Part shown: piece by piece, positions 32,800 through 41,021 of the stretch
Position numbering within the stretch: position 1 is the stretch's first letter
Layout of the letters: each line of letters begins with the position of its first letter
From: Actinomycetes bacterium
GTDB lineage: Bacteria; Actinomycetota; Acidimicrobiia; Acidimicrobiales; Ilumatobacteraceae
Direction of reading: 5' to 3'
Assembly: GCA_029782355.1 (NCBI GenBank)
Contig: JAKOUY010000023.1
Span: forward strand, 354,711-418,710
Length of the DNA: 64,000 nucleotides
Program-made: the position numbers and the translations under genes
Notes under the pieces: model-generated
What the model was told of the DNA's origin: nothing
The model's database searches: none
Seen by the model: only the letters and a program-made list of their open reading frames with translations

Positions 32800-35246
32800 C
32801 GAGTTGGCAGCTGCTCGGGGTTCCACCCGGATCGGCCCACCACCCCACCGAGGTCCTCGATCGCGACGGTTGGGTGCCGGCGACCGGACCCACCACCGTC
32901 GCCGCGGCGCTGCGCGACGCCGGCGTCTGGTCGGCTCACCGAGCGGTCGACTTCGACGAGACGGATTGGTGGTGGCGGGCCCGATTCGAGTCAGCCTCAG
33001 CCGGACCGGCGGTGATCCGTCTGGACGGGGTGGCGACGGTCTTCGATGCCTGGCTCAACGGGGAGCCGCTCGTGTCCGGCGACAACATGTTCGTCGCTCA
33101 TCGCGCGACGGCGCGGGTCGAGCGGGTCAACGAACTCGTCATCCGCTGCCGCGCCCTTCGCAGCGAGCCCGTGCCGAAGAGCCCCCGAGCGCGGTGGAAG
33201 ACGTTCATGGTCGACCTGCCGCAACTGCGGTGGATCCGCTCGTCGTTCGCCGGGCGGATCCGCACCTGGCGGCCGGCCGCCGCGCCGGTCGGTCCCTGGC
33301 GGCCCGTCGTGGTCGACCTGGACCCGCCGAGCCTCGAGCTTCGCCGACTCGAATCCTCGCTGCGCGGGCGGGACGGGGTGGTGCGGGTCGAGGCCTGGTG
33401 GAGCGGCACCTCGGCGACGGACGCGACGCTCACCGTCGGGTCGTCGACCGCCCCGCTGACCGTCGAGCCGCACCCCGACGGGACGCGACTCGCCGGCGAG
33501 GTGGTCCTGAACGATGCACCCCTCTGGTTCCCGAGCACCCATGGCGAGCCGAACCTGGTGGAGGTGCGGTTGCGAGTCGACGGGCACGACCACCGGCTGG
33601 GCTCGACCGGGTTCCGTGACGTCGCGCTCGACACGGCTCGGGGCGGATTCGGCGTGATCGTCAACGGCGTGGCACTCCACGCTCGCGGCGCATGCTGGGT
33701 CCCGCCCGACGCGGTGCGGTTGTGGTCGGACGCCGCGCTCCTTCGTCGCTCGCTGCAGTTGGCGGTCGACGCCGGCGTGAACATGATGCGCGTCACCGGC
33801 GTGGGCACCTACGAGCAGGACGAGTTCTACGACCTCTGTGACGAGCTCGGGATTCTCGTCTGGCAGGACTTCATGTTCGCCAACCTCGACTACCCCGACG
33901 AGGACCCCGGCTTCGTCGCCGGCGTGCGACTCGAGGCCGGTCAGCTGCTCGACCGGTTGGCGCGCCATCCGTGTCTGGCGGTCCTCTGCGGCGGCACGGA
34001 CGTCGAACAGCAGGCGATCATGATGGGACGGCGCGCCGGCGACCGGATGAACGGCGTCGGCCGGCTCGTGCTCGCGGCATGCTGTGCCGACGCCGCTCCG
34101 GCGGTCCCGTACGTTGCGAACACCCCGTCCGGCGGGGTCCTGCCGTTCCAGGTCGACACCGGCCCCTCCTCCTACTTCGGGGTCGGTGCCTACCTGCGCC
34201 CGCTCGACGACGCCCGCCGGGCCGGCGTGCGCTTCGCGACCGAGTGCCTGGCGATGGCCCACCTCCCGACCGACGGCAACGTCGAGCGCAGTGTCGGGCG
34301 GGACGACGGCCTGAACGGTCCGGGTTGGAAGTTCGCCTCGGCACGCGATGCTCACGCCGACTGGGACTTCGACGACGTTCGAGACTTCTACGTGGGCGAG
34401 CTCTTCGGTCGGGGTGCGCTCGACGCGCGCTTCTACGATCGAACGGCCTACCTCGACGCCGGCCGGGCGGCGTCGTCGATCTGCGTGGAGAGCTGTCTCG
34501 GCGAGTGGCGGCGAGCGGACAGCTCGTGCCGCGGCGCACTGATCCTCGGTTGGCAGGACCGCCTGGCGGGCGCAGGGTGGGGGATCCTCGACTCCGACGG
34601 TGTCCCGAAGTCCGTGTACTACGCGCTGGCTCGGTCCAGCCGTCCTCGTGCGGTGCTCCTGACCGACGAGGGGCTCAACGGGCTGGTTGCCCACGTGTTC
34701 AACGATGGTCCACTCGCCTTGGCGGGACGTCTGGTGCTTCGCCTGGTCGACGTCCACGGGCGCGAGATGCGCAACGGCGAGACACCCATCGACGTGCCGG
34801 CCCACGGCGAGGAGCGCATCGAGCTCGCCGGCCTGCTCGATTCGTTCTACGACCTGACGTTCGCCTACCGCTTCGGCCCCCCGGTGTGCGACGCCGTGTC
34901 GGTGAGCCTCGTCGAGGCGGTGTCCGGGGACGTGGTCTCCCGTGCGGTCCACTTCCCCGGTGGACACCACCGGCCGCGCCAGCTCGACGTCGGCCTGACC
35001 GCGGACATCTCGTCGGGCTCGGGAGGCGAGGTGCTGGTCCGGGTGTCCACCCGTCTGGCCGCCCAGTTCGTCCAGCTCCATGCCGACGGCTGGCTGGCCG
35101 ACGACAACTTCTTCCATCTCGTCCCAGGCGACACCCAGGTGGTGTCGCTGCGCCCGATGCGCGCCGGCGCATTGTCCGGATCCGTCCGCTGCCTGAACGC
35201 GGCCGATCGGGTCGGGTTGCGGTGGGCGCCCGACACGGCTGGTTGA
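32781..35246 (+). CDS. Glycoside hydrolase family 2-like protein (beta-mannosidase type)
   Basis: An 821-residue protein with GH2 architecture: sugar-binding jelly roll (about 1-170; FDAWLNGEPLV), an immunoglobulin-like domain (to about 280) and a TIM barrel (GACWVPPD, NMMRVTGVGTYEQDEFYDLCDELGILVWQDFMF). The usual GNNE acid/base motif is CGGTDVEQQ; the nucleophile site reads FATEC. Both glutamates are present, but their surroundings are unusual. There is no signal peptide, so it acts in the cytoplasm. GTG 32781 is chosen because TSWQLLGVP begins the jelly roll. Either a hydrolase on a glycan intermediate or a retasked transferase. Confidence 0.85.
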   Translation: MGSTALTSWQLLGVPPGSAHHPTEVLDRDGWVPATGPTTVAAALRDAGVWSAHRAVDFDETDWWWRARFESASAGPAVIRLDGVATVFDAWLNGEPLVSGDNMFVAHRATARVERVNELVIRCRALRSEPVPKSPRARWKTFMVDLPQLRWIRSSFAGRIRTWRPAAAPVGPWRPVVVDLDPPSLELRRLESSLRGRDGVVRVEAWWSGTSATDATLTVGSSTAPLTVEPHPDGTRLAGEVVLNDAPLWFPSTHGEPNLVEVRLRVDGHDHRLGSTGFRDVALDTARGGFGVIVNGVALHARGACWVPPDAVRLWSDAALLRRSLQLAVDAGVNMMRVTGVGTYEQDEFYDLCDELGILVWQDFMFANLDYPDEDPGFVAGVRLEAGQLLDRLARHPCLAVLCGGTDVEQQAIMMGRRAGDRMNGVGRLVLAACCADAAPAVPYVANTPSGGVLPFQVDTGPSSYFGVGAYLRPLDDARRAGVRFATECLAMAHLPTDGNVERSVGRDDGLNGPGWKFASARDAHADWDFDDVRDFYVGELFGRGALDARFYDRTAYLDAGRAASSICVESCLGEWRRADSSCRGALILGWQDRLAGAGWGILDSDGVPKSVYYALARSSRPRAVLLTDEGLNGLVAHVFNDGPLALAGRLVLRLVDVHGREMRNGETPIDVPAHGEERIELAGLLDSFYDLTFAYRFGPPVCDAVSVSLVEAVSGDVVSRAVHFPGGHHRPRQLDVGLTADISSGSGGEVLVRVSTRLAAQFVQLHADGWLADDNFFHLVPGDTQVVSLRPMRAGALSGSVRCLNAADRVGLRWAPDTAG

Positions 35247-35287
35247 CCCACCCGGCCGGGATCCTTCCGCGGACCGTTCGGGCAGGC

Positions 35288-35293
35288 TATGTT
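35288..35293 (+). promoter_or_regulatory. Putative -10 box TATGTT of the secreted-protein pair
   Basis: TATGTT ends 6 nt before GTG 35300. The start codon is probably the transcript end, which decides the start of the secreted protein. Confidence 0.5.
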
Positions 35294-35299
35294 ACGAAC

Positions 35300-36325
35300 G
35301 TGCGTCAATTACTACGATCTCCGAAACACTCCGGCGGCGCCAGCCGATCGGGGACGGTGCGCTCACGGGTGCGCTGGTGGCCCCTCCTCGCCGCGTCGGT
35401 GCTCTGCGTCCAGGCCGTTGCACCGCAGCTTTCCGAGGGGATCTCCACGGCACTGCGTCCACGACCGTTCTCCAGCACCTCGCCGTGGAACACTCCGACG
35501 CCGCTCGGCACCAAGTGGTTCGACACCGACCTGCTGCACCACTACAACGGCGGACCGTTGCACTGGTGGGTCAACAACTCGAGCGCCGTCGTCTGGTACG
35601 GGCGGAGCACCGATCCGGTGTGGACGTACATCATGCCGGCGATCAACGATCCCGTCCTGAACCGCCACTGGCCGGCGTCCACGTTCCGCGTTCGCGCCCC
35701 GAAGTGGATGCGCGACGGCGGGGACTCCGACCACATCAACGTCCTGGTGTACGGGGGTCGCTACTACGAGACGTGGCTGACCAACATCGACCCAGTCCGG
35801 CGGGTGGTCCGCGCCACCGTGTGGGCACGGGGCAACATCACCTACGGACCCGGCGCCGGGACGCGGACCACCAGCGACGGCGTGCGAGCCTCCAACTTCT
35901 CCTGGGCCGGCGGACTGATCACCGGCTCGGACATCCGTCGAGGGTCGATCAGCCACGCGCTGGCCGTGGCGCTGCCCGGCCACATGCTCAGCTCGGCCTA
36001 CCGCAGCAACATCTGGCCCGCCACGGCGTGGGACACGGGCGGGAGCTGGGGGCCGATCCGCATGGGGACACGAATCGGCATCCCCCGTGGGGTGGCCATG
36101 CCAGCCGGTCTCAGCAGCGTCGGCCGGCTGGTGTTCCGCGCCCTGCAGAACTACGGGGCGTTCGTCGGCGACTTCGCCGGCGGATCCTGGCCCGTGTTCT
36201 ACGCCGACAAGAACAGCGTTGCGGAATACATGGTTGCGCCGCTGTTCCAGTTCTGGGACCGTGGCGGGTCGGCAGACATGGAGAAGATCGGTCCGCTGCT
36301 GCGGGTCGCCAACTACCAGCCGTAG
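35300..36325 (+). CDS. Secreted protein of unknown function, paralogue A
   Basis: A 341-residue protein with an arginine-rich start and a hydrophobic helix (residues 27-40, VRWWPLLAASVLCVQAVAP) that acts as signal peptide or anchor. The exported part starts SSTSPWNTPTPLGTKWF and contains GGPLHWWVNN, DGVRASNFSW, GLITGSD, WPATAWD and ends GGSADMEKIGPLLRVANYQP. I do not recognise the family. Conserved Trp, Asp and Glu residues shared with the next gene suggest a carbohydrate-active or cell-wall-binding role, but none is shown. Nothing places it in the cytoplasm. Confidence 0.82.
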   Translation: MRQLLRSPKHSGGASRSGTVRSRVRWWPLLAASVLCVQAVAPQLSEGISTALRPRPFSSTSPWNTPTPLGTKWFDTDLLHHYNGGPLHWWVNNSSAVVWYGRSTDPVWTYIMPAINDPVLNRHWPASTFRVRAPKWMRDGGDSDHINVLVYGGRYYETWLTNIDPVRRVVRATVWARGNITYGPGAGTRTTSDGVRASNFSWAGGLITGSDIRRGSISHALAVALPGHMLSSAYRSNIWPATAWDTGGSWGPIRMGTRIGIPRGVAMPAGLSSVGRLVFRALQNYGAFVGDFAGGSWPVFYADKNSVAEYMVAPLFQFWDRGGSADMEKIGPLLRVANYQP

Positions 36326-36352
36326 CGGCCCCCGGGGCCGCCCGTCCGCGGC

Positions 36353-36358
36353 TACGTT
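36353..36358 (+). promoter_or_regulatory. Putative -10 box TACGTT of secreted paralogue B
   Basis: TACGTT ends 8 nt before GTG 36367, so paralogue B may be transcribed separately from paralogue A. Confidence 0.4.
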
Positions 36359-36366
36359 GGCCGCTG

Positions 36367-37398
36367 GTGGGCACCGAACGTGGACGTCGGGACGTCGACC
36401 TCGACGGGCGCAGTGCGACGGTGGAACGGATCGTCGCCTGGATGCTGCTGGCCGCCGGGGCGCTGGCGCTGGGCGTGGGGCTGCGCGCCGACCGGCCGCT
36501 GCCGGCACGGCGCACCGCAGCGGTCGTCCATCCGGTCCCGTTCGCGGCCAGCTCCCCGTGGAACACCCCGACACCGGCGACGACCCAGTGGTTCGATCAC
36601 CCGGTGCTCCATCGCTTCGCCGATGGCCCGCTGCACTGGTGGGTCAAGACGGACGCCGTGGTCGTGACCTACGTCGAGCCGACCGATCCGATGTGGCGCG
36701 TCCAGGCACCGGCGGTGAACGATCCGGCGATGCACCGGAACAGCCCGGCCTTCGACCGGATGGTCCGGGCCCCGGCCGATCTCCGCGCCGGTGCCGATTC
36801 GGACGCCATCGTGACGCTCGTCGACGGCTCGTCGTACCTCGAGTTGTGGCTGGCCCAGCTCGACCCGGTGACCCGCACCGTGCGCGCCGGAGCCTGGGCC
36901 AGCGGCGACGTGCAGACCGGACCGGGAGCGGGCACCCTCCAGGTCCGTGACGGTGTCCGGGCATCGAACTTCTCGTGGATCGCCGGGCTGATCACCGGCT
37001 CGGATCTGGCCCGGGGCTCGATCGACCACGCCCTGGTCGTCGGCCTGACCGGCCCGATGCTGAACACCGCGCCGGCCAGCAATCGGTGGCCGGCGACGGC
37101 ATGGGACAACGGTGGGGCAACCGGTCCGATTCGGATGGGCTCGAAGATCGGTGTCCCGGCCGGGGTCCCCGCTCCGCCCGGGCTGAGCCGGGTCGGACGT
37201 CTGGTCTGGGACGCCTTGCAGCGCTACGGCGCCTACGTGGGGGACTTCATGGGCGGCGACTGGCCGGGGTTCTACGTCGACGCCGGGAGCGTCGCCGAGG
37301 CAGACGTCGCCACGCTGTACCAGTTCTGGGACCACGGCGGGTCGGCCGACATGGAGAAGATCGGCCCGTTCCTGCGAGTCGCGGACTACCAGCCGTGA
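36367..37398 (+). CDS. Secreted protein of unknown function, paralogue B
   Basis: A 343-residue tandem paralogue of the previous protein, similar over its whole exported part: ASSPWNTPTPATTQWF, ADGPLHWWVK, DGVRASNFSW, GLITGSDLARGSI, WPATAWDNGG, GGSADMEKIGPFLRVADYQP. The N-terminal signal or anchor (IVAWMLLAAGALALGVGL) follows a 22-residue charged stretch and is unrelated to that of A, so only the mature domain is duplicated closely. GTG 36367 follows a TACGTT box by 8 nt. The following membrane-protein gene starts inside its stop. Confidence 0.82.
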   Translation: MGTERGRRDVDLDGRSATVERIVAWMLLAAGALALGVGLRADRPLPARRTAAVVHPVPFAASSPWNTPTPATTQWFDHPVLHRFADGPLHWWVKTDAVVVTYVEPTDPMWRVQAPAVNDPAMHRNSPAFDRMVRAPADLRAGADSDAIVTLVDGSSYLELWLAQLDPVTRTVRAGAWASGDVQTGPGAGTLQVRDGVRASNFSWIAGLITGSDLARGSIDHALVVGLTGPMLNTAPASNRWPATAWDNGGATGPIRMGSKIGVPAGVPAPPGLSRVGRLVWDALQRYGAYVGDFMGGDWPGFYVDAGSVAEADVATLYQFWDHGGSADMEKIGPFLRVADYQP

Positions 37399-38054
37399 GC
37401 GATCCAACCCGGCATCGCCGCGCCCGGGCGTGGGCGTCGTCGGTGGGACTGCCGGTGGCCTGCGCCATCGTGTGCGCCGGGGCGGCATGGGCCGGCAGGC
37501 GGCGTTGGCACGACGTGTCTCACGTGTTCCGGACCACGGTCGGCGATCATGGTGTCGACGTCCCCACCACGCTGGCACCGGCGGGGTACGCGGCCGTTGC
37601 GGTCATCTGTGCCGGGCGGTCCATGGCGAGGCGCGTCGGGCGGATCCGCTACCTCGCCGCAGCGGTCGGCGCCGCCGCGCTGGCCGTCGAGGTCGCCGTC
37701 CGGTTCCACGAGCGCTACGCCGCCGGTGACGTGATCGTCCGAGTGCTGCTGACCGTCGTCGGCCTGCTGTGCCTCGTCGGGTTCCGCGACCATCTCCGGG
37801 ATGGAGGGGTGATGCGACCACTCGCCGTGGCGCTGCTGGCGGTGATCGTCAGCGAGGCCTGCGACAACCTCCAGGGCACGCTCGACCTCGGCTCGCGGAC
37901 GTGGCGATGGTTCGTCGTCGTCGAGGAGACGGCCTTCGCCATGGCTGCGTGGGCGCTGGTTGCGGCGTTGCTCGCCGCAGGCCTGGCGCATCGTCGAGAC
38001 GGTGACGATCCGGATCGCAGTCGGGCGGAGCGCAGTCGGGCGCAGGGCGCGTGA
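37395..38054 (+). CDS. Integral membrane protein of unknown function
   Basis: A 219-residue protein with about six predicted helices (near 14-30, 58-76, 82-99, 108-124, 135-152, 172-195) and a charged C-terminus rich in Arg, Asp and Ser. The loop HDVSHVFRTTVGDHGVDVPTTLAP is polar and outside the first helix. I do not recognise a family. GTG start overlapping the previous stop (GTGA), and its own stop overlaps the next start (GTGA), so it is coupled to secreted paralogue B and the WecG-type glycosyltransferase. It may help export or anchoring. Confidence 0.72.
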   Translation: MSDPTRHRRARAWASSVGLPVACAIVCAGAAWAGRRRWHDVSHVFRTTVGDHGVDVPTTLAPAGYAAVAVICAGRSMARRVGRIRYLAAAVGAAALAVEVAVRFHERYAAGDVIVRVLLTVVGLLCLVGFRDHLRDGGVMRPLAVALLAVIVSEACDNLQGTLDLGSRTWRWFVVVEETAFAMAAWALVAALLAAGLAHRRDGDDPDRSRAERSRAQGA

Positions 38055-38863
38055 CGACCTCCGCTGGACGCGACGACGCCGGGCGCCGGCCGGTCCGGGT
38101 CGACTTCGGCGTGGCCAGCGTCGACGTCGTGACGGCCGACGAGGCGGTCGACGCGGTGGTCGAGCTCGCTCGGCGGCCTGGCGTCGACGTCGTGGTGACG
38201 CCGAACCTCGATCACCTGGCGCTGCTGAGATCCCAGCGCGCCATGCAGTTGACCTACCGCCGTGCGGCCCTCGTGCTGGCGGACGGGATGCCGCTCGTGC
38301 TGGTGGCCCGGCTGCTCCGACTCCCGTTGCGCCAGCGCGTCGCCGGCTCCGATCTGGCGTTGCCGTTGCTCGCGGCCTGCGCCAAGGCTGGTGTCGGCGT
38401 GTTCTTCTTCGGCGCGACTGACGCGGTGAACGAGGCCGCTCGCAACCGCTTGACGGCGTCGATCCCGGAGCTGCGCGTCGTCGGGCAGGCCTCGCCCCGC
38501 TACGTTCCCGGCCGGCCGGATCGGGCCATGGCGGAGTCGCTCGACGCGATCCGCGCCAGTGGGGCGCGGCTGGTCCTCGTCGGCTTCGGGGCTCCCAAGC
38601 AGGAGACGCTGCTGCACGAGTATGCCGATCGTCTCCCGGATGCCTGCTACCTCTGCTGCGGGGCGACGCTGGACTTCCTGGCCGGGCGCATCAGCCGGGC
38701 GCCGCGGTGGATGTCGCGCACCGGCCTGGAGTGGTTGTACCGCTTGGCCAAGGAGCCGGGTCGGTTGTGGAAGCGGTACCTCGTGCGTGACCTCTCCGCA
38801 CTCCCGATCCTGGCACGGATGGCCGTCCGACGAGTTCGAGGCGATCAGCTGGTCTCGACCTGA
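38051..38863 (+). CDS. WecG/TagA/CpsF family glycosyltransferase
   Basis: A 270-residue GT26-type enzyme that adds a second sugar (ManNAc(A) or similar) to a lipid-linked GlcNAc-type carrier. Family marks: VVVTPNLDHLALLRSQ with the TxN motif, LADGMPLV, RVAGSDL, GVFFFGA and LVGFGAPKQE, and C-terminal RAPRWMSRTGLEWLYRLAKEP, the amphipathic membrane-docking part. It closes the polysaccharide island on the plus strand. The 3' end overlaps the convergent DUF952 gene by 19 bases. Confidence 0.93.
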   Translation: MTTSAGRDDAGRRPVRVDFGVASVDVVTADEAVDAVVELARRPGVDVVVTPNLDHLALLRSQRAMQLTYRRAALVLADGMPLVLVARLLRLPLRQRVAGSDLALPLLAACAKAGVGVFFFGATDAVNEAARNRLTASIPELRVVGQASPRYVPGRPDRAMAESLDAIRASGARLVLVGFGAPKQETLLHEYADRLPDACYLCCGATLDFLAGRISRAPRWMSRTGLEWLYRLAKEPGRLWKRYLVRDLSALPILARMAVRRVRGDQLVST

Positions 38864-39183
38864 GCCGACCCGGCGTCCGCCAGCTCCTCGACCGTGCGCA
38901 CCGCGTCGACGTTCAGCGCGCCGTACAGGTGGGGGAACGGAGTGTCGTCGCCGGGCACCTGCTCCCAGCGCAGCTCGGCATGGAGTCGGCGCTCGTCGAT
39001 GTGCAGCAGCACCAGGTCGGCGACGCCGGCGTAGAACGCCCGGCGCACGCCTGGCCACTGGGTGGCGGTCGAGCAGTGGATGAATCCCTCCTCGGCCAGC
39101 GTCCGCCCGCGGGTGGACTCGTCGTAGGTTCCCGTCGCCACAGCCGACCGCCAGCGGGCCGACGTCGTCAGGTGGTAGATCAT
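38845..39183 (-). CDS. DUF952 family protein
   Basis: A 112-residue small protein of DUF952, a family with an ADP-ribosyltransferase-like fold and unknown role. It starts MIYHLTTSARW and contains EEGFIHCST and RWEQVPGDDTPFPHLYGAL, the two best-conserved blocks. The ATG at 39183 fits the family better than the one six codons upstream. It is divergent from trmD with a 22-base gap and converges on the WecG-type gene. Confidence 0.88.
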   Translation of the reverse strand: MIYHLTTSARWRSAVATGTYDESTRGRTLAEEGFIHCSTATQWPGVRRAFYAGVADLVLLHIDERRLHAELRWEQVPGDDTPFPHLYGALNVDAVRTVEELADAGSAQVETS

Positions 39184-39190
39184 CGCCCCG

Positions 39191-39196
39191 TAGGCT
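39191..39196 (+). promoter_or_regulatory. Putative -10 box TAGGCT of trmD
   Basis: TAGGCT ends 9 nt before the trmD ATG, the spacing of smc, ftsY and ffh. It gives trmD a promoter of its own now that rimM is 25 kb away. Confidence 0.5.
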
Positions 39197-39205
39197 GCCA
39201 CGGCG

Positions 39206-39955
39206 ATGCGTGTCGACGTCTATTCGATCTTTCCGGCGCTGGTCGACGGGTTCTGTCGGGAGTCGATGGTGGGCAAGACCCGCGAGTCCGGCATCCTCGA
39301 TCTGCGTGTCCACGATCCGCGGTCCTGGACCACGGACGTCCATCGGACCGTCGATGATGCGCCGTTCGGTGGTGGTGCCGGGATGGTGATGAAGCCGGAG
39401 CCGCTGTTCGCCGCCGTGGAGGCCACCGACCCGCCTCGACCACTCCTGCTGCTGGGGCCGGGGGGGCGGCGCTTCGATCAGTCGATGGCTGCTCGGCTCG
39501 CCGGCCTCGACGGGTTCTCGATGATCTGCGGACGCTACGAGGGCGTCGATCACCGGGTTGCCGAGCATCTCGTCGATGGCGAGCTCTCGGTCGGCGACGT
39601 CGTCCTGAACGGCGGCGAGGTTGCCGCCTGCCTGGTCATCGAGGCCGTCACCCGCCTGCTGCCCGGGGCGATGGGCAATGCCGACAGCCCGGTGACGGAG
39701 AGCTTCGGCGCCTCCGGCCTGCTCGAGGAACCGCACTACACCCGTCCGGCCGACTTCCGTGGGTGGGTGGTTCCGGAGGTCCTGCGCAGCGGCGACCACG
39801 GGCGGATCGCACGCTGGCGGCAGGCACAGGCCCTGCATCGCACGTTGGGCTCCCGCCCCGATCTGATCGAGGCCCGCGGCGGCGTGACCGAGGCCGAACG
39901 GCGCCTGTTGGAAGAGTTCGCCGCGCTCACCTATCCTGGAGCGTTCCCGAGTTGA
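39206..39955 (+). CDS. trmD: tRNA (guanine-N1)-methyltransferase TrmD
   Basis: A 249-residue SPOUT methyltransferase that makes m1G37 in tRNAs. Marks: VDVYSIFPALVDGF, DDAPFGGGAGMVMKPEPLF, the knot loops GRYEGVDHRV and SVGDVVLNGGEVAA, and GNADSPVTESF. Length is typical. Followed by rplS after 39 bases, the standard pairing, while the rimM end of the usual cluster lies on the far side of the polysaccharide island. Confidence 0.97.
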   Translation: MRVDVYSIFPALVDGFCRESMVGKTRESGILDLRVHDPRSWTTDVHRTVDDAPFGGGAGMVMKPEPLFAAVEATDPPRPLLLLGPGGRRFDQSMAARLAGLDGFSMICGRYEGVDHRVAEHLVDGELSVGDVVLNGGEVAACLVIEAVTRLLPGAMGNADSPVTESFGASGLLEEPHYTRPADFRGWVVPEVLRSGDHGRIARWRQAQALHRTLGSRPDLIEARGGVTEAERRLLEEFAALTYPGAFPS

Positions 39956-39994
39956 CGCCCCGACGACCCCGGTCGCCCCGCGAAAGAGTCCGCC

Positions 39995-40342
39995 ATGAAG
40001 TCCACTGACCTTGTCGACAACCAGTATCTGCGCAGCGATGTGCCGGCCTTCGGCCCTGGCGACGAGGTCAAGGTGCACGTCAAGGTGGTCGAGGGCAACA
40101 AGGAGCGAGTCCAGGTGTTCCAGGGCAACGTCATCGCCCGGCAGGGCAGCGGCGTGGCCGAGACCTACACCGTGCGCAAGTTGAGCTACGGCGTCGGCGT
40201 CGAACGGACCTTTCCGGTGCACACGCCCACCGTGGTCAAGCTCGAGGTGCTCAAGCGCGGCGACGTACGCCGGGCCAAGCTCTACTACGTGCGCGACCGC
40301 GTCGGCAAGGCCGCCAAGATCCGCGAGAAGCGCGAGCGCTGA
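39995..40342 (+). CDS. rplS: Large ribosomal subunit protein bL19
   Basis: A 115-residue bL19 at the 30S-50S interface. It has [23 protein letters not shown] and [13 protein letters not shown] and ends in a basic [15 protein letters not shown] precedes the ATG. In many actinobacteria a signal peptidase and rnhB gene follow; here the DUF2469 gene follows directly. Confidence 0.98.
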   Translation: MKSTDLVDNQYLRSDVPAFGPGDEVKVHVKVVEGNKERVQVFQGNVIARQGSGVAETYTVRKLSYGVGVERTFPVHTPTVVKLEVLKRGDVRRAKLYYVRDRVGKAAKIREKRER

Positions 40343-40369
40343 TCGTCTCGTTGTCGGAGGGAACCCGAA

Positions 40370-40663
40370 TTGAGCTCTGACGATCTCGAGAACTTCGAGG
40401 CCGAACGCGAGCTCCACCTTGCGCAGGAGTACCAGGACGTGGCGGCGATGTTCCGCTACGCCGTGGAGACCGAGCGCCGGTTCTACCTGGCCAACGACGT
40501 CGCCGTGAACGTGACGGGCGACGCCGCACGGCCGGTCATCGAAGTGGAGCTGACCGACGCATGGGTGTGGGACATGTACCGCAAGAGCCGTTTCGTTCCC
40601 AAGGTTCGGGTGCTGACGTTCAAGGACGTCAACGTCGAGGAGCTGCCTCGAGCCGAGCTGTAG
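40370..40663 (+). CDS. DUF2469 domain-containing protein
   Basis: A 97-residue conserved actinobacterial protein (Rv2901c-like) of unknown function. It has the family blocks LAQEYQDVAAMF, VETERRFYLAND and DAWVWDMYRKSRFVPKVRVLTFKDVNVEEL. It starts at TTG 40370, ten bases after GGAGGG. The rplS-DUF2469-yraN order is typical of actinobacteria and marks this as the core chromosome resuming after the island. Confidence 0.95.
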   Translation: MSSDDLENFEAERELHLAQEYQDVAAMFRYAVETERRFYLANDVAVNVTGDAARPVIEVELTDAWVWDMYRKSRFVPKVRVLTFKDVNVEELPRAEL

Positions 40664-40680
40664 GGCCCAGTCGGGCCGCA

Positions 40681-41010
40681 GTGGCCCGCGGCCGGTGGGG
40701 CGAGGATCTCGCCGCCGATGCCTACCGACGCGACGGTTACCTGGTCGTCGAGCGCAACTGGCGGGCCACGTCGGGCGAGATCGACCTGATCGTCCAACGG
40801 CCGGGCGTGGTGGTCTTCGTCGAGGTCAAGGCCCGCGCCGACGCTCGCTTCGGTGGACCGGCGGCCGCCGTCGGGATCTCCAAGCAGCGCCGGTTGCGCG
40901 CCCTCGCCGCCCAGTTCCTGGCGACCCACCCGCAGGTCCGCGGCGCCGTGCGCTTCGACGTCGTGGCGATCACCGGCGTGCGGATCGAACGGCTGGAGGC
41001 GGCGTTCTGA
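40681..41010 (+). CDS. YraN/UPF0102 family endonuclease-like protein
   Basis: A 109-residue protein of UPF0102, a small family with a PD-(D/E)XK nuclease-like core. RGRWGEDLAADAYRRDGYLVVERNWR, SGEIDLIV and VVFVEVKAR supply the E, D and ExK residues. GTG 40681 is the only start close to the conserved N-terminus. Cellular role unsettled. Confidence 0.93.
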   Translation: MARGRWGEDLAADAYRRDGYLVVERNWRATSGEIDLIVQRPGVVVFVEVKARADARFGGPAAAVGISKQRRLRALAAQFLATHPQVRGAVRFDVVAITGVRIERLEAAF

Positions 41011-41021
41011 CCAGCGGCCGA

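Noticed and set aside
13828..39205. Integrase, att repeats or tRNA at the borders of the polysaccharide island
   Set aside because: I looked at both border intervals (13828-13934 and 39184-39205) and saw no integrase, tRNA or matching direct repeat.
37715..40417. A 900-codon minus-strand open frame across wecG, trmD and rplS
   Set aside because: Antisense to several certain genes and without recognisable motifs.
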